Source of the DNA: Chlamydomonas sphaeroides
Lineage: Eukaryota > Chlorophyta > Chlorophyceae > Chlamydomonadales > Chlamydomonadaceae
Direction of reading: 5' to 3'
NCBI GenBank assembly: GCA_001662425.1
Contig: BDDC01000200.1
Location: forward strand, 1 to 64,000
DNA: 64,000 nt
This document shows positions 35,201-48,499 of this stretch, in pieces. The notes below the pieces were generated by a model that was not told the origin of the DNA, ran no database searches, and saw only the letters and a list, made by a program, of their open reading frames with translations. Position numbers and translations under genes: made by a program. The first letter of the stretch is position 1; each line of letters starts with the position of its first letter.

Positions 35201-38150
35201 GCTCGCCGAACTCCACCCTGCAATTCATCGCGTCCGGGCCGCACCGAGTTTCAGCCAGTCCACAAGCAGCCCATAACGCCGCTGGTACTGACATCGAATA
35301 CTCAGAACAGAGCACTTACACTTACATCGCCGCCTTCACCGTCGGGCGCATGCATCGCGACATACAAGTAAAGGTAAGGGCAAAAGTGCCGGCCCTGCCC
35401 GCCTCAGAGTAACGCATTCGACGGGTTTCATGCGTTTCTGCACCACAAGGCACCTTGATACCCCGACACAGCAAGGTGCATTCCGTGCTGCATGCGAAAT
35501 TCTCGGTTTGCGGTTGGCTGCATGTATGTCTGCGCCGACGCACGGTTTCTGTGCAGCGGGGATGCTGCGGCACTCTTACGACGGGCTTACGGCCGTCGAG
35601 GTGCAAGTTTTGGTTGTGCGGACGGGCGGACGTATGTCGAGACGTGCTTCGACGAACTTTGCGGTGTGTGCTACTGCTAGTGAGTGATATGTATCAAGGG
35701 CAATATCAGCGCGGTGAGCGACCGTCGTAATGCCATGATGCAGCACGTTTATTTGATACCGCCCATCTCCCAGCTCCAGCTGCCAGCTCCCGCCCATTCC
35801 ATTCGTCATCGCGGCTTGAAAGGGCTTGAAGTGCTTGCAAGCCAGCGGCAAGCCCGGTCACCAGGTTTCACCGCTCCCTAGGCTTCCCAGGGCAGGCCAT
35901 CCCCATGTCCGCTAGTCCGGACCCCGGGCCCGGGCGACCGCGTTGTGACGCCTGGCACCGCACGCACTGGCCTGGCCGCTGCTTATCAAGAAGTAGAAGG
36001 CCTGGCCTCGCCAGACCTGGGTCGCTCCGCAGCTTGCCTTGCGGGGCGCGGGTCCGCACAAGACTTGGCGCCCCACGGCGGCGTCTTGCTGCGAGAGGGC
36101 CCCCGGGCCCCGCCGGGCGTTCTCGCATCAGTCAGGGCCTCATCCGGCAACTACCCTGGCTTCCAAGCTGGTATAGTAAATCGTTGACAGCCTCACACCA
36201 AGACGTACGCACGGCCTGCCGTTGCGCGTCATGCGCCCCCCTCCATCTGCTAGCCACCTGCTAGGCACCCCGCTCCCGTAGGCCGCCACACGCCGGTACC
36301 CCCGGCAGCTCCATGGACGGGCTAACGGCCAAGAGCACATTCGCGTTGATGCCGCGTCGTCAGACGCGCTCAGGACTGGCAGCTCAGCGCACTCTACCCC
36401 CTCACCCACGAGCACATTGCTCCAGATATCGCGTACGTCTTGGCACCCCCGCGATCACGCCTGCTCGCGCGGCCGCCAAGCGGTCCCACGCCTGCGCCAC
36501 TGCAGCATCTGCGCGCACCCGCCGCTGCCGCTGCCGCCCAGCCTGGGCCCCTCCATTGGCAAGCAGCGACCTCGCTACCTCGCGACACACCCACGCTAGC
36601 AGCCCCGGCTGCGCCGAGCATCTTGGACAGGACAGGGACGCACATATGTTTTTATCCCGCACCGCAATACCGTACGTAGCTAGGCAGAAACTGGCGGTGA
36701 CAGCGCCCAGCTCAGCACTCCCAGCCGCCGCACCCAAACCGGCGCTCCTGCTGCGCCACAAACCGCTACCTCACGTCCGCTCCCCGGCCCAGCTACCATC
36801 CCGGCTGCGCCCAGCCTCTGCCAACCAGGCAGCAGCCGCGCCGCGCTCGGATGACCAGCGGGTTGCGCAGCAACAGCTCCCCACAGAAGCGTCATACCCA
36901 GTGGCTACACGCCGTAATAGATGTTTTGAAGGCCAGCAGCGTCCGTTCCCATCCGGGCGCAAGGCGGCCGGTCGGGCCCCTTGGCGACCTCGCCAGCCCC
37001 ACCCACCAACGCCGCCGCTCGCGCCGCGCCGCGCTGCGCAACGCAAGAATCACACGCTCGCCATCATTCGCTAGCTTGCAGACATGTAGACGGGATCGAC
37101 CGAAGCAGCCAAGCCAGAGGTAAGCACGGCAGCATACGTGTGCGCGTTTTGGTCGGGAGGCAGCACATGGCCTCAGCACGCGACACAGCGCGTCACGCGC
37201 CCACCACCGTAGAGGACACCACCGTAGAGGACACACCCGATGCCCGGCCGGGAAAGGAGGCGGGCGGCCAGTCAGGCTGCTGCGACGAAACCTCCCTCCC
37301 AGCGCCCATCCCCGTGCCCGCCCTTGAGCACATGCGCCGCGCAGTGTCAGCCCCGCACACAGCTGCACGCCCTCACGGCCACCGGCCTCGCCCAGCTGCC
37401 ACCGCCACAATGCTTAATAGGACGCGCAGTGAAAAGGCAGAACACACGGCCCCGGCTCAGTCACCACTGTACCCACACGAAGCGGCTCCAAGCTTGGCAG
37501 GCCGGCGCAGGTAGGGACCCGGGCCGAGCCTCAGTCCCTCGCACACGCAGCCCCAGCACGCACCCGACCACCTCCAGCTCCGCCGCATCGTCGGCTCGCT
37601 CCGTTACCCCCGCCCCACCCAGCCGCCAGGCTCGCAGCCGCACTAGTAGCTGCAGCCATCGCTGCGCTGCCCCCGCCAGGCTGACAGCAGCAGCTCGCCC
37701 AGCCTCATGGCCCGTACGCTGCTTGCCCACACACATTTCCTGCGGGCCGAGGCCCACTGCCAGCCTGCTCGCTGCAGAGCGCAGCGCCAGGCCGCCCGCT
37801 CCACCAGCGCGCGCGCGGAGAGCGCGACATGCCGACGGCCCTCCGCTGGCAGCGCCCCGCGCCTGCCGGGGCAGCGCCATAGCAGCAGCGCCACAGCCGC
37901 AGCCCCCCTGCAGCCCGCCCGCGCCCGTGCTCAATGCGACCCGCCCTTGAGCGGTCGTGCACTGCGCCGACGCGGCCGCAGCCCAGGCGGGACGCACGCA
38001 GGCGGCCTGCGGCCGAGCCCAGGTGCGCCGTCGTGCACGCCGCCGCCGCATGCCCCTATCCACCCCTCGCCGCCGCCTGCCGCTGGCGCGCCGTCCGGGC
38101 CTGTTGTGTGTCCTGACAGCGCGCCGCCGCCGCCGCAGCGCGGCCGCCCC
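32206..38150. other. About 6 kb without a supported gene
   Basis: This is the largest gene-poor block. It holds the 3' UTR of the cyclin gene at the left, a 12-bp tandem repeat at about 33.95 kb and a (gca)n run at about 34.18-34.21 kb. At the right is the 3' UTR of the minus-strand EDR2-like gene. Composition shifts from G-rich to C-rich on the plus strand at about 35-38 kb. Open frames exist on both strands but none carries a recognisable domain or consistent splice phases. Confidence 0.45.
33948..33990. repeat. 12-bp tandem repeat (gtgcggtgtgat), about 3.5 copies
   Basis: Three perfect units are followed by a partial fourth that runs into gtacggtgcgg. Confidence 0.85.
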
Positions 38151-41100
38151 TCACCGGGCCCTGGACGGCGCGCCGCCGTTGCCAAAGCTGGCCCGCGAGG
38201 TGAGCTGCCCGCCCAGCGAGCCGCTGCGGCCGTGGCCCCGCTGCAGGGGCTGCTGCTGCTGCTGCTGCTGCTCGGGCGGCCGCACGGCGCTGGGCCGCAG
38301 CGGCAGCTCGCGGGACGTGTCCAGCGGCACCGCGTTGGCGATGTTGAGGCGGTACAGCCGTAGCGTGCCCAGCAGCGCCTCGGGCAGCTCCCAGGGCGTG
38401 GTGCCTGCGGGGAAGGGATGGGAGCGGAGGGGGCAGGTTAAGTGTGTGAGGGAGCGTGGGGCAGAGGTTGGCAGTATGGAGGTGGGCGGGGCCGGGGCGC
38501 ATGCAAGGCCTCGGCCGGCCACGGCTTGCTAGATGCTAGCGGCCGGTTGAGCATAAGTCGGAGTGCGCGCCGGGGCAGCCAGCGAGAGCCCCCAGCCGTC
38601 CGCCCCACCACCCGCTCCCTCACCCTCCAGCACGAAGCCCATGTCGATGACCAGCGAGCGCGTGGCGCCGCGCACCAGGCCGGTGACGTAGGAGGCCACG
38701 TTGTTGGCGGAGATGTCAATGTCGATCTCCAGGTACTGCGAGTGGGCGGAGCGGAGGTCAGGGGGAGGGGGGGGTTGAGTTGGTGCAAGTTGAAGGAACA
38801 TGCCCAGCACAGCACGACCTGGGTATTGGTGGCGCGACGGACGTGCGTAGCAAGCCGGGATGCGTTTAGGTGCGCCAGTGCGGGAAGCGAAGCCCACCGC
38901 CGCCTTGAAGGAGGCCGAGTCCCCGGCCGCGCAGACCAGTGATTCGTTCAAGGGAAAGCTCAACCCCCAGGTACTGTGCGGGACGGGGCGGGGCCCGCAG
39001 AGGCCCATCACACGGCACGTGCCACACCTGGGGCGTCTCGTAGTAGATGGTGCGCAGCTGCTTGCCCAGGATGACGGGGGTGGTGCCCACGCTGCTCTTG
39101 ATCATCCAGCTGCCGTCGGCGATGTGCGGGATGAGCTTGAGCATGTGGTCGCGAGTGTGTTGGCTGCCCGTCAGGTACCTGGGCGGGAGGAGGGGGCGGC
39201 GCGGGGGACGGGCGCCAGGGTTTGTTGGCACGGTACCGGGTAGGGAGGGGAGCATGCTGTTTGTCGGTTGCATTCTGGCTGCCTGTCAGTTGCGGTACCT
39301 CCCGGAGGGCGGACCAGCACAGCGAAGCCTACATGTTGGCCGCCGCGCGGCGCACGTGCGTGTTCTCACTTGTGCAGCACGAAGTCAAAGGGCTCCCAGT
39401 CGTGGTCGTCCTCCATGGGGCTAGAGGGCGGCGGGCCCATGCAGGAGGGGTGGCGGTCCGCCACGAACACAGCCACGATGCCCAGCAGCGGCGAGCCGGG
39501 GATGACCAGGTGGATGATGAGCGAAAAGGGAGCACCCCCCTCCCTGCGGATAGAGGAGGTGTGGGGTGAGGCACTTGGCAGGTGAGCTTCTCGGCAGACA
39601 GGGCACATGGGCAATGGGCAGACAGGGCAGATGGGCGATGGGCGCGCATTGTGGCCGGGGGGAGGCGGGCGGGTTTGGGATGAGAGTGGGACCCCCTCCC
39701 AGCACCCCGCCCGGCCCCGTGCGCGGCACTGTGGGCGGCTCGCAGCACACGCCAACACGGGGGCGGGCAACGAAGGCCAGCCCGAGCCAAGACGCAAGCG
39801 CACCCGAGGCAGACGGCACCACCTCGGGGGCGGCCCTCTCGCCCCAGCAGCCTGCCAACCCGCACCGGGCCTCGCCCACCTGACGGACGGCAGGTACCGG
39901 GCCACGTGCTCGGTGGGCTGCGTCTGGCCCACGGGGCTCTTGATGACGTCCATGCTAGCCAGCACAAAGCGCGTGAAGCCGGCGGGGATCTTCTTGCGAT
40001 CCTTGAGGTAAGTGGGGCCGCGGATCTGCGGCCGGGGGAGGGGAAGCGGAACGGCGTGTGGGACTGACGTTCCTGCCGCGCCCGCCAATGACTCCGCGCC
40101 CTTGCCTGCCTAGTCCGTGCACCTGCCTGATGCTCGGCCCACCCCCTGCGTCTCCTCCTCGCCAAGCATCCGCTCATTCCCGTCCAAGCCCCCATTCCCC
40201 GTCCTCGCGCGCACCTTGAAGGGCGCGTCCTTGTCCGGCTGGTGCAGGTTCTCCCACACGCTGGGGTCCAGCAGAGCCAGCCGCCGCATGCGGTCCAGCA
40301 CCTGGAGGGGGATGCGGGGGCGGGAGGTGGGACCAGATCGCCGCTGCTCTTGACAGCCGGTCCGTTCCGTGCCATGCAGCTAAGCAGCAGCAGCAGCAGC
40401 GAAGGAAGTCGTCGGCATGGCGTGTCAGCAGAACTCACGTCGTCCATGGTCTCGTAGGCGACGGGCGGCGACCGCGGCGTCACCAGCCCCTCGCTGCCCT
40501 CGCCCTCGCCCGCCGAGACGCCTTCCTCGCCCTCGCCCGCCGCCTCCGCAACGCCGGGCATGCCGCCGGCCCCTGACGCCGCCGTCGACGCGGCGGCGGA
40601 CGCCGATACGCCCTCCACCAGGCTGGGCGCCTCCTGCGGCGTCCACAGGCGCAGGACGGGGCGGGCATGAAGGCCGTACGCGTCGGGAAGCGAGCATGGC
40701 ACTGATGGCCGCGCCCGCCACCCACGCCGCAGGCAGCTGGGCCCCGCCGCAGGCCCGGGAGGGGTGCTCCGCCAAGCTGTTGCTGCATGCAGGTGGTACC
40801 GCACCGTAGCATGTCGGCTGTGATGCGGGACAGTGAGCCGCCATGCCCGCCCGCCGGCCCCTCACCGCGATGCTGGTGGTGCCCGCAAGCGGGTTGGTGG
40901 CCAGCCGCATGCTGCCCACGTCGCGGCCCTCGGTGAAGGCACGGTGGTCGCCGGGGCGGATCGAGTAGACGGGGTTGATGCCCGCGCCGCCGCTGCCCTG
41001 CCGCACCTACGACGAGGGGCGCGTGGAGCGAGGCAGGGGAGGCAGCGGTACAGTGGGTTGGCGGCAGCCGGGCCAACCGCTCGCCCTGCCGCGCTCGGGG

Positions 41101-44100
41101 CGGCGGCAGGCCAGGGAAGGGCGGTGCGGAGCCACGGGGCTCGGGCACCAGCCCACCGATGAGGGCCCGGTCGGGTGCGCGGCGCACGGTGGAGGCGGAG
41201 GAGGCAGCCGGGAGCGGGCCGCTGTAAGCCGCGGGCGGCGCCCCTGGCACTGGCCCCGCTGCGCCTCCTCAGCTCGCAGGCCGGCCCCCGCCCCACCTGT
41301 CCCTGCAGGCGGTGGCGGAAGGAGGCGACGCCCGCGCAGGCCCCTTCGAGCGCCGGCAGGTCAGCGGCCGAGGCGTCGGCCCGCTCCTGCGGGGCGGAGG
41401 GGGGAGGGGCCAGGGCAGGGCAGGGCAGGGCAGGGCAGGGCAGGGCAGGGCAGGGCAGGGCAGGGCAGGGCAGNNNNNNNNNNNNNNNNNNNNNNNNNNN
41501 NNNNNNNNNNNNNNNNNNNNNNNNNNNNNNNNNNNNNNNNNNNNNNNNNNNNNNNNNNNNNNNNNNNNNNNNNNNNNNNNNNNNNNNNNNNNNNNNNNNN
41601 NNNNNNNNNNNNNNNNNNNNNNNNNNNNNNNNNNNNNNNNNNNNNNNNNNNNNNNNNNNNNNNNNNNNNNNNNNNNNNNNNNNNNNNNNNNNNNNNNNNN
41701 NNNNNNNNNNNNNNNNNNNNNNNNNNNNNNNNNNNNNNNNNNNNNNNNNNNNNNNNNNNNNNNNNNNNNNNNNNNNNNNNNNNNNNNNNNNNNNNNNNNN
41801 NNNNNNNNNNNNNNNNNNNNNNNNNNNNNNNNNNNNNNNNNNNNNNNNNNNNNNGGTCGTGAGCGCACCGGCTGATGCGCCCCCGAGCCCTCTCTTGCTG
41901 GCGCCCGCCACGCACAGCTGGGCCCACGAGCACATGGCGCATGGTGATGATGGTGTGGTGCGAGTCATCGTGTGTTGCAATTCGTCGCGTAAGGTAAACC
42001 ATAAGAGCATGACGTGGATAATCGCATGGATGTTGGGAGCCCCACCTTGGGCCTGCTGGTGGCTACCATGGACAGCGGCTGCACCACGAAGCGGCCCTGC
42101 TCCACCTGAGGGAGGGGGTGCGGCGGGCGCAGGAGGCAGGAAGCAGAGGGAGGCGTTCGGCGCCATGGCCCCGCCGCCATTTAACGCTGGTCGACCCTCA
42201 CGACGCGCCTGCTTTCCTGTGCCCGTCCTCCTCTCCTGCTCGCCGCGCACTGAGGCTCGCAGCAGCATGCCCCCGTCGCCATGCGCATGACGTAAAGGGG
42301 GTGCCCCCGAGCCCTCCCCTCCCCATGCATACACGCCGTCGCCCTCCCTCCCCACTCCCTGCCTCCCCCCCCTCCCCCCTGCCTCTCCCCACCTCGTCGC
42401 GCAGCAGCGTCACGGCCATGAGCATGCGGTACAGGAAGGCGTCCGTCCAGCCCGCCAGGTACGACACCGCGCGCAGCCAGGACCGGTCGCCGCACACGCC
42501 GCCCAGGTCCACCTGACAGCAGCGGAGAGGGGAGGCCAGGGAGCGCACCCAGGGGGCGAGGGTAGGCAGGCAGATTGCCTGCGTCGCGCCTACCGCCCCA
42601 CCGCCCCACCGCACCGGGTGGCAGCACAGTGCTGCGCTGTGCTGCGCTGTGCTGCGCTGTGCTGCGCTGTGCTGCGCTGTACTGCGCTGTACTGCGCAGT
42701 GCAGCGCTGTACCGCCGCTCACGCAGCCAGGGCCCGGCTGGCACCGTGTGGGGGCATGCAGCGCCCAACCCAGGAGGCAGGGCGGCGGGCGTGGCCGCGC
42801 CAGCCGCCATCATGCCGCGGCACCTGCCTCTCCGCTGCCCAGCCCCTCCTCCCACCTGCCCCTGCGCCGCGCTGGCCTGGTCCGTGTCCGATCAGTCCTC
42901 GGCGCCCCCCGCCCTTCTCCTCTCCCTTCCCTCCCCCAGAACCGCACCTTGATGATGCAGGTGACCAGGCTCTCCGGCGAGCTGTCCAGCCCGTGCTCCT
43001 CCAGCGGCGCAAACGTGTAGCCGCCGCGCACCTCGGCCAGCACCGGCTGCCGCCACCAGGACCGAGGGCCGCCCTGCATGACGGACTGGGGAGCGGGCGG
43101 GGAGGGAAGAGGGGAGGGGAAAGGGGCGTGGCAGGGATGGCACGGGGAGGCACGACGCCTGGCCGAGCGGGTTGGGGAGGGGCAAGAGAGCGCCATGCCT
43201 GTCCCTCGCGCCCTCCGCCACCGTCTACCCATTTACCCGCCTTGTTCCTGCTACATGCTTGCGCCTCCTTTTTGCCGCCGCCCGTCGCATGATTCTCTGG
43301 TGCCCACCCTTGGCAAACCACGTCCCGTCTATGTGTATGGGCCTAGCTCGAGCCAGCGCGCCTACCCCCTCTCCACCATGCACAGCACCCGCTGCCCCAC
43401 CTCGCCCCCCTCCTCGCCGTCGTCCTGTGCCGCCTGCCCCGGCAATCGCTCCACGAAGCGCGCGGGCGGCTCGCAGGAGTTGAACATGAGCACCAGCGTG
43501 GGGCCTGGGGGGGGAGGGGCGAATACGAGGGAGGGCACGGATGGGTGGTGCCGCAGTGCGCAGAATGAGACGAGGCACCCAGAGACGCCTGTCAGAGCAT
43601 CAGGAAGGTTTATAAGGAGGATAAGACAACACCAACAACCGCAGGCCGACGGCCGCGACTGGCCTCTGCTGGCCTCCTCACCGTCTGGTCCATCTTGCAA
43701 CAGGCCTCCATTCCCTCGCCCTCCTCACATGCGCACATGTACGCCTCCACTTCCCCGCACCCTCCCAACCCTCACCCGTCTGGTCCATCTTGCACCATGT
43801 CTCCACCACAATTTCGCGGGGCGCGCACACCACGCCCGCCACCCCGGGCGCCTGCAGCACGATGCGCTGGACCTGAGCAGGTGGCGTGGGATGGAGGCAT
43901 AGGGATATGGGGGCAGGGAGTGTGGAAAGGGAGACAGGTGCCACGGAACGTCGAGGGCAATCGGGGAAGTTGCAAATGGGATGGGGAGAGAAGGTGGGGG
44001 ACGAGCACCGGGCGGCGACGGGGCACGGGGGGCGTCCGCGCAAAGAGCGTGTGACCTCTGGCCCATGCGCGCCTCCGAGGGCTGCTGCCGGCGCTACACA

Positions 44101-47100
44101 CGGCAAACAAGCTGCCCCACGCTCCTGTCACTCCCCGACACGACGCTGCAGACCGCTCGCAGCCCTGACTCGCAAACAACTCCCAAAGTCGCACCCGCCC
44201 CACTGCCAAGCCGAGGCCCCGCTGGACCTCGCCTCCCAGCCCCTCCCGCGCCCCGCCGCCACGTGCGGCCCCACCTCCTTGTCGTCCTCCGCCTTCCGCC
44301 GCTGCAGCACCTCCTGCGCCACCGCGGGCCCCAGGATGGTGGTGTTGCCGCAGGGGCTGGTGAGCGCCTCCAGGCAGCGCCGGGGCGAGCCGCGGACCGT
44401 GGTGCTGACCTGTAGGGAGCGGGGTAAATCATGGGTTGAAAGGTGGCGAGGACAGTGAATAAGTCCCATGGCAGGCCCAAATTTCCCATGCTCTCGCATG
44501 GGGGGCCCAGGGCGCAGGGAGGAGGCGCCGTGGTGACAAGGCAGGGACATACAAAAGGGCACGCATGTACCGTGAGAGGCGGGCCAACCCTCGCCACAGC
44601 ACGCTCCCTGCGCGCCGCTGGATTGTTGGTGGCGCGCTGACGCAAGCCCCGACGTAGGCTAGGGCCATGGACCACTGCCCACGTCCTGTGTATGCATGAA
44701 CATACTCAACCCGCCAGCGGCCAGCCGCCCCGCACCCAGACCCTGTACCCGAGCCAGGGCCGGCCGACGCATGGGCGGCACACCGCCAGGCTGCGGACCG
44801 GGGCCTCCAACGCACCCAGACCAGGCCAGCGCCGCCGCCTCCCCCGCGCGCAGCTGTGGCCGTGACGTGCTCAGCCCTGTGCACTTTTTCTCCCCCCTCC
44901 CGCCAGCCCTCCCGCAAGGCGCGCACCATGAACTCGCCGCCCATGCCGTCCACGTCCTTGGGCGACTCCTGCCGGTGGTAGATGGCCACACCGTTGACCT
45001 GGTGGAGGGGGAGGGGCAGGCGAGAGGGAAAGCGGGAGCAGTGAGGGTCGGGGTGAGCTCGTCGGCGCATGCCCCCTGATGCAGTGGGCAGGACACGGTG
45101 CCTCGTGGGGTGGGTTTGGCAGGACCATGTGTGCCGTCCTCACGGCCGCCGCCGTCACCTCATGTGTCGCCATCCCGTACCTGCTTGTACGGCACCCAGC
45201 GCTGCCGCGTGTGCCGGACGTCGCCGCGTGCTGCGTTGCGCGGCGCCCGGCAGGGCGGCCCGCCGCCGCCGCCGCCGCCAGGCCGGCCGCCGCCGCCGTC
45301 GCCCGCCTCATCGCCCTCGCTGTCCGAGCTGCTTGGTGAGTACCTGCCCTCCCCCGCCACGCGCCGGGCGCCGGCGCCTGCTCCGTTGCCTCCTGCGCCC
45401 TTGGCGTGCGGGTTCGAGGCTGGGCCCGGCTCCGGAGCCGGGGCTGCAGCGGGGGCTGGGGCGGCGGCAGCTGCCGCCGGCGGTGGCTGCTGCGCGGCCG
45501 CTGTCACCGCCGCGGCCAGGGGCTGCTCGTCGGCGTTGGCCGCGGCCTCCGCTGCGGCCGCGAGCGGCGAGGTGGACGGCGCCGAGGCGGAGGTGAAGTT
45601 GGGCGTGGCGGCGTGCGGTGGGGTGGAGGGCATGGAGGCCGAGGGGCCAAAGCCGGGCGCGCCGAAAGGGGAGACGCGGTCCAGGTCGCCTGCCCCGTGG
45701 GGACCTGCGCAGGCGACGTGGTTTGGTCGGGTTCATGCGTCGCTGGCTGCGCGCTTCGGCTGGTGAAGGCACGCGGACACGAAGCGGGACGCCGCCGGTG
45801 CCGGTGCCAGGAAGCGGCGACAGCCGTACACGCGCCGGGTGAGAGGGCCGGGCGGTGGCAGCCCTGCTCCGGTCCAGGGGCACGCCTCATAGCCGTGGCC
45901 GTGTCTCGGCCTTCACGCATACGCCCCCGTCCAACCCTGCGTCTTCGCCACGTCCTGCAGCTAGCTGCGAGCAGAGCGCCCCCGCCCCCGCACTAGAGCC
46001 CCCATCGTCCGCGGACATGCGGCCCCCTGCCCCGCCCTTTCGTGCCCTGCGCCCCGCTGCGCCCACCGTTGTCCATGGAGGCGGTTGCGGAGCGGCGGTG
46101 GCGGCCCGAGGGCAGGCCGGGCGGCGGACCACGGCCGGGGCTGCCCACCTGCTGGCACGGTACGGCACGATCAGCGGACCGTGGTGCTGCGTCGGTTGCG
46201 GCCAGATGAGGGCGCTGAGCACCGCGCGACGTGCCTCCAGCCCACGCTGCTTCCCCCGCTCTGCCCACCCCTGCGCCCCGGCTCACTCCCACGTCGTTGC
46301 TGGAAGACACGGGCGCCGACACGTCCTCCCCCGCCGCTCCGCCCGACGTCGACCCGCCGCTCCCGTTGCGCCAGCGCGAGATGGTGCTGCTGGCCTTGGC
46401 CACGATGCCCTGCGAGGGCCGTGGGAGGGAGCGCGGTGGGCATGCGGCCGCGTGCCCCCCCTTGCCCTACCCAGCCTTACCCCAGCCATCATTGGGCCTG
46501 CCCTGCCCAGCCCTGATGGCCTAGGCCTGTTGCCCACTGCCCAAACCCTGGCTACCTGCGCCGTCCCCACCAACCTGTGAGGGCGGTGGTGTGGAGGCGA
46601 AGCGGGCCGCGCCTCCCTGCGACGGCGGCGGCGTTGAGGCCAAGCCCAGCGACCGCAAGGTCGCGCCGCTGGGCACGGTCGAGGCTCGGCCGTAGCCGCC
46701 GCCGGGGGAGGAGGTGGCGGCCAGCGCGGCGGCGGCAGAGGCGCCCATCATGGCTGCGGGTAGCGGAGGGAAGGCCAAGGGGGGACCATATCACGGGAGT
46801 TACGAATCAGCCTGCCACATCAAAGCAAGGAGCTCGGGCCAGGGGGTGGGGGGCGAGATGTAAGTGACAGGATCGAGGTTCAGCCCCGGGCGGCGCTCGG
46901 CGGCTATCAGGCGTAGCCTTCGGGCCCTCCTGCCCCAGCCGACACGGACGTGCTCCCTGCTAGCTCAGCACCACGTATGCCCCAGTCTTGCAGCGCATGT
47001 GCCCCGCTGGTACAGGCGTCCAGCCGAGTACCATGGCTACCCCCGGCTCGCAGTCTGGCCGCCACGTCGGCGTCGTACACACGCATCCTCCTACCTGGAC

Positions 47101-47988
47101 CCGCCGACACGCTCTTCTCCAGCCGTATCAAGTCAAGGCACTCGGCCAGCCGCGAGTGCCAGTGCCGCGCCTCCTCGGGCGTGGGGAAGCCAAAGGAGAA
47201 GGACGAGTAGCCCTTGGCGGCCCACCGGGTGGGCCAGGACAGCGTGAACATGTACTGGATGGGGAGCGGGAGGGAGAGGGGAAGGGCGGGGGGAAAGGGA
47301 CCACGGGCGGTAAGGGCGGTCGCAAGGGCAGTGCTTCGCGGTGGAGGGCGTGGCAGGGGCGAACAAGCTGGCAGCAAGCAGCTGCGGTTGTCGGAAGGGT
47401 TGCATAGGCACGCCTAGTGGCAAGTTCTGGCCCAGAGCTCGCGGGCGCGGGGCCAGCTTCCCGGAAGCTCCGCGGTCAGGACAGCGTGGCCTTACCAGCT
47501 GCACGGCCTGGCCCTTCTTGCTGGTGATGGCCTTGGGCTTTACCAACGTCGTGATGGCCCATTGCCCTGGACAAAGGCAAAGCGATGGTCGGCAGGGAGC
47601 GAGCGCAGGAGAGGGGAGGTGGGAAGGTGGCCTAGGAAGGCCACATATACACACAGGACCTCGCACCCCCTGCGGTTGAGGCGCTGCGGCTGGCCGCACC
47701 TCGAGGTCGCACGTATTTGGCCACTGGCTCCTTGATGTCGCTGGCGAAGCGGGGTGTGAGGTCGCACTGCGCGGTCAGCAGCCACTGCTTGTTGTCCTCC
47801 TCGGACTCGTCAATGTTGTGGTAGGTGACGAAGACCGTGCGGTAGAGTCTCAGCCGGCGAAGGACGACAAAGTCGCTGCTGGTTGTGGCCTTGTAGACGT
47901 CGGCCTCCTCGAGCAGCGGGCCTGACGACCATTCGGCCGGGTCCGCATACTCTGCTCCGCCGTTCGCCGTCGAAGACCTAGGGTCCAT
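38151..47988 (-). CDS. EDR2L: EDR2-like PH-START-EDR2_C protein, 23 exons, about 1163 aa (assembly gap inside)
   Basis: Exons in transcript order, high to low: 47988-47700, 47566-47496, 47254-47095, 46753-46575, 46409-46287, 46148-46067, 45689-45181, 44998-44927, 44409-44275, 43872-43776, 43504-43377, 43085-42948, 42512-42393, 42105-42067, (gap), 41386-41297, 41006-40866, 40633-40439, 40301-40215, 40025-39880, 39543-39370, 39178-39028, 38735-38624, 38404-38151. All are phase-consistent. Residues about 30-173 look like a PH domain (WLLTAQCDL...GYSSFSFGFPTPEEARHWH). Residues about 460-715 look like a START domain (RWVPYKQVNGVAIYHRQ). Residues about 885-1110 are the EDR2 C-terminal domain (IRGPTYLKDRKKIPAG, LIPHIADGSWMIKSSVG, YLEIDIDISANNVASYVTGL). 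Plant EDR2 binds PI4P at endomembranes and dampens defence cell death; a lipid-sensing or transfer role is inferred here. The gap could hide an extra in-frame exon. Confidence 0.85.
41411..41473. repeat. (cAGGG)n pentanucleotide microsatellite running into an assembly gap
   Basis: About twelve copies of cAGGG end directly at the first N. The true length is unknown because assembly stopped here. It lies in an intron of the EDR2-like gene. Confidence 0.9.
41474..41854. other. Assembly gap (381 Ns)
   Basis: The undetermined bases lie between the EDR2-like exons 42067-42105 and 41297-41386. Both flanking exons are phase 0, so the protein reads through if no exon is hidden, and any hidden exon should be a multiple of three. 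Confidence 0.99.
42631..42711. repeat. 10-bp tandem repeat (gctgcgctgt)n in an EDR2-like intron
   Basis: Five perfect units at 42631-42680 are followed by three diverged ones with tactgcgctg and cagtgcagcg variants. Confidence 0.9.
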
Positions 47989-48499
47989 TGCGTGTTTGAT
48001 ATGGTGTATGCTATGTCATCCGGTAGCACTATTGCAGCAAGGAAGGAACCAGCGAAGCAACTGGCACCGAAGACCTGGTCAAGCGAGGGATTACGCAGTA
48101 CTGTATTTCTATACTTGTGGAGCGCCTTTGATAATTGTACTGTTTGCCGTTTTGGCAATGTGGTGAATGCGCGACCAGGGTTGCCTGCGATCGTTTTTTT
48201 GTCCCCATCGTGCAGGCGTTTGCCTACACAAATCACAGCTGCTATCTGCTACGGCAGCAAACACACGAGAGCGAATCCATCGCGCCTCGCGCTGAGCAAT
48301 GCGCGCACATCAGCGACTCGCATACAACACCCAGTCAAAACCGCACAGGACATCTAGCGGCGCACCTAGACATCCCCTTCGCTGTACAAGGCCAGCGCCC
48401 GCGCCCCTAACCGGCACCACAGCGCCTGGCACCGGCACCACCCGCATCGCCTCACCCCACACCTCGGTCCCGCCCGGCCGCGGCAGCCGGCACGTGGCC
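47989..48499. promoter_or_regulatory. Shared divergent upstream region of the EDR2-like and esterase genes
   Basis: Only 511 bases separate the start codon of the minus-strand EDR2-like gene from that of the plus-strand esterase gene. Both promoters and 5' UTRs must lie here. The segment is clearly less GC-rich than the flanking coding DNA between 48000 and 48280. No specific motif is claimed. Confidence 0.5.

Noticed and set aside
40862..42355. Long open frames spanning the 381-base N gap
   Set aside because: They exist only because undetermined bases contain no stop codons. The real exons on the minus strand are short and spliced.
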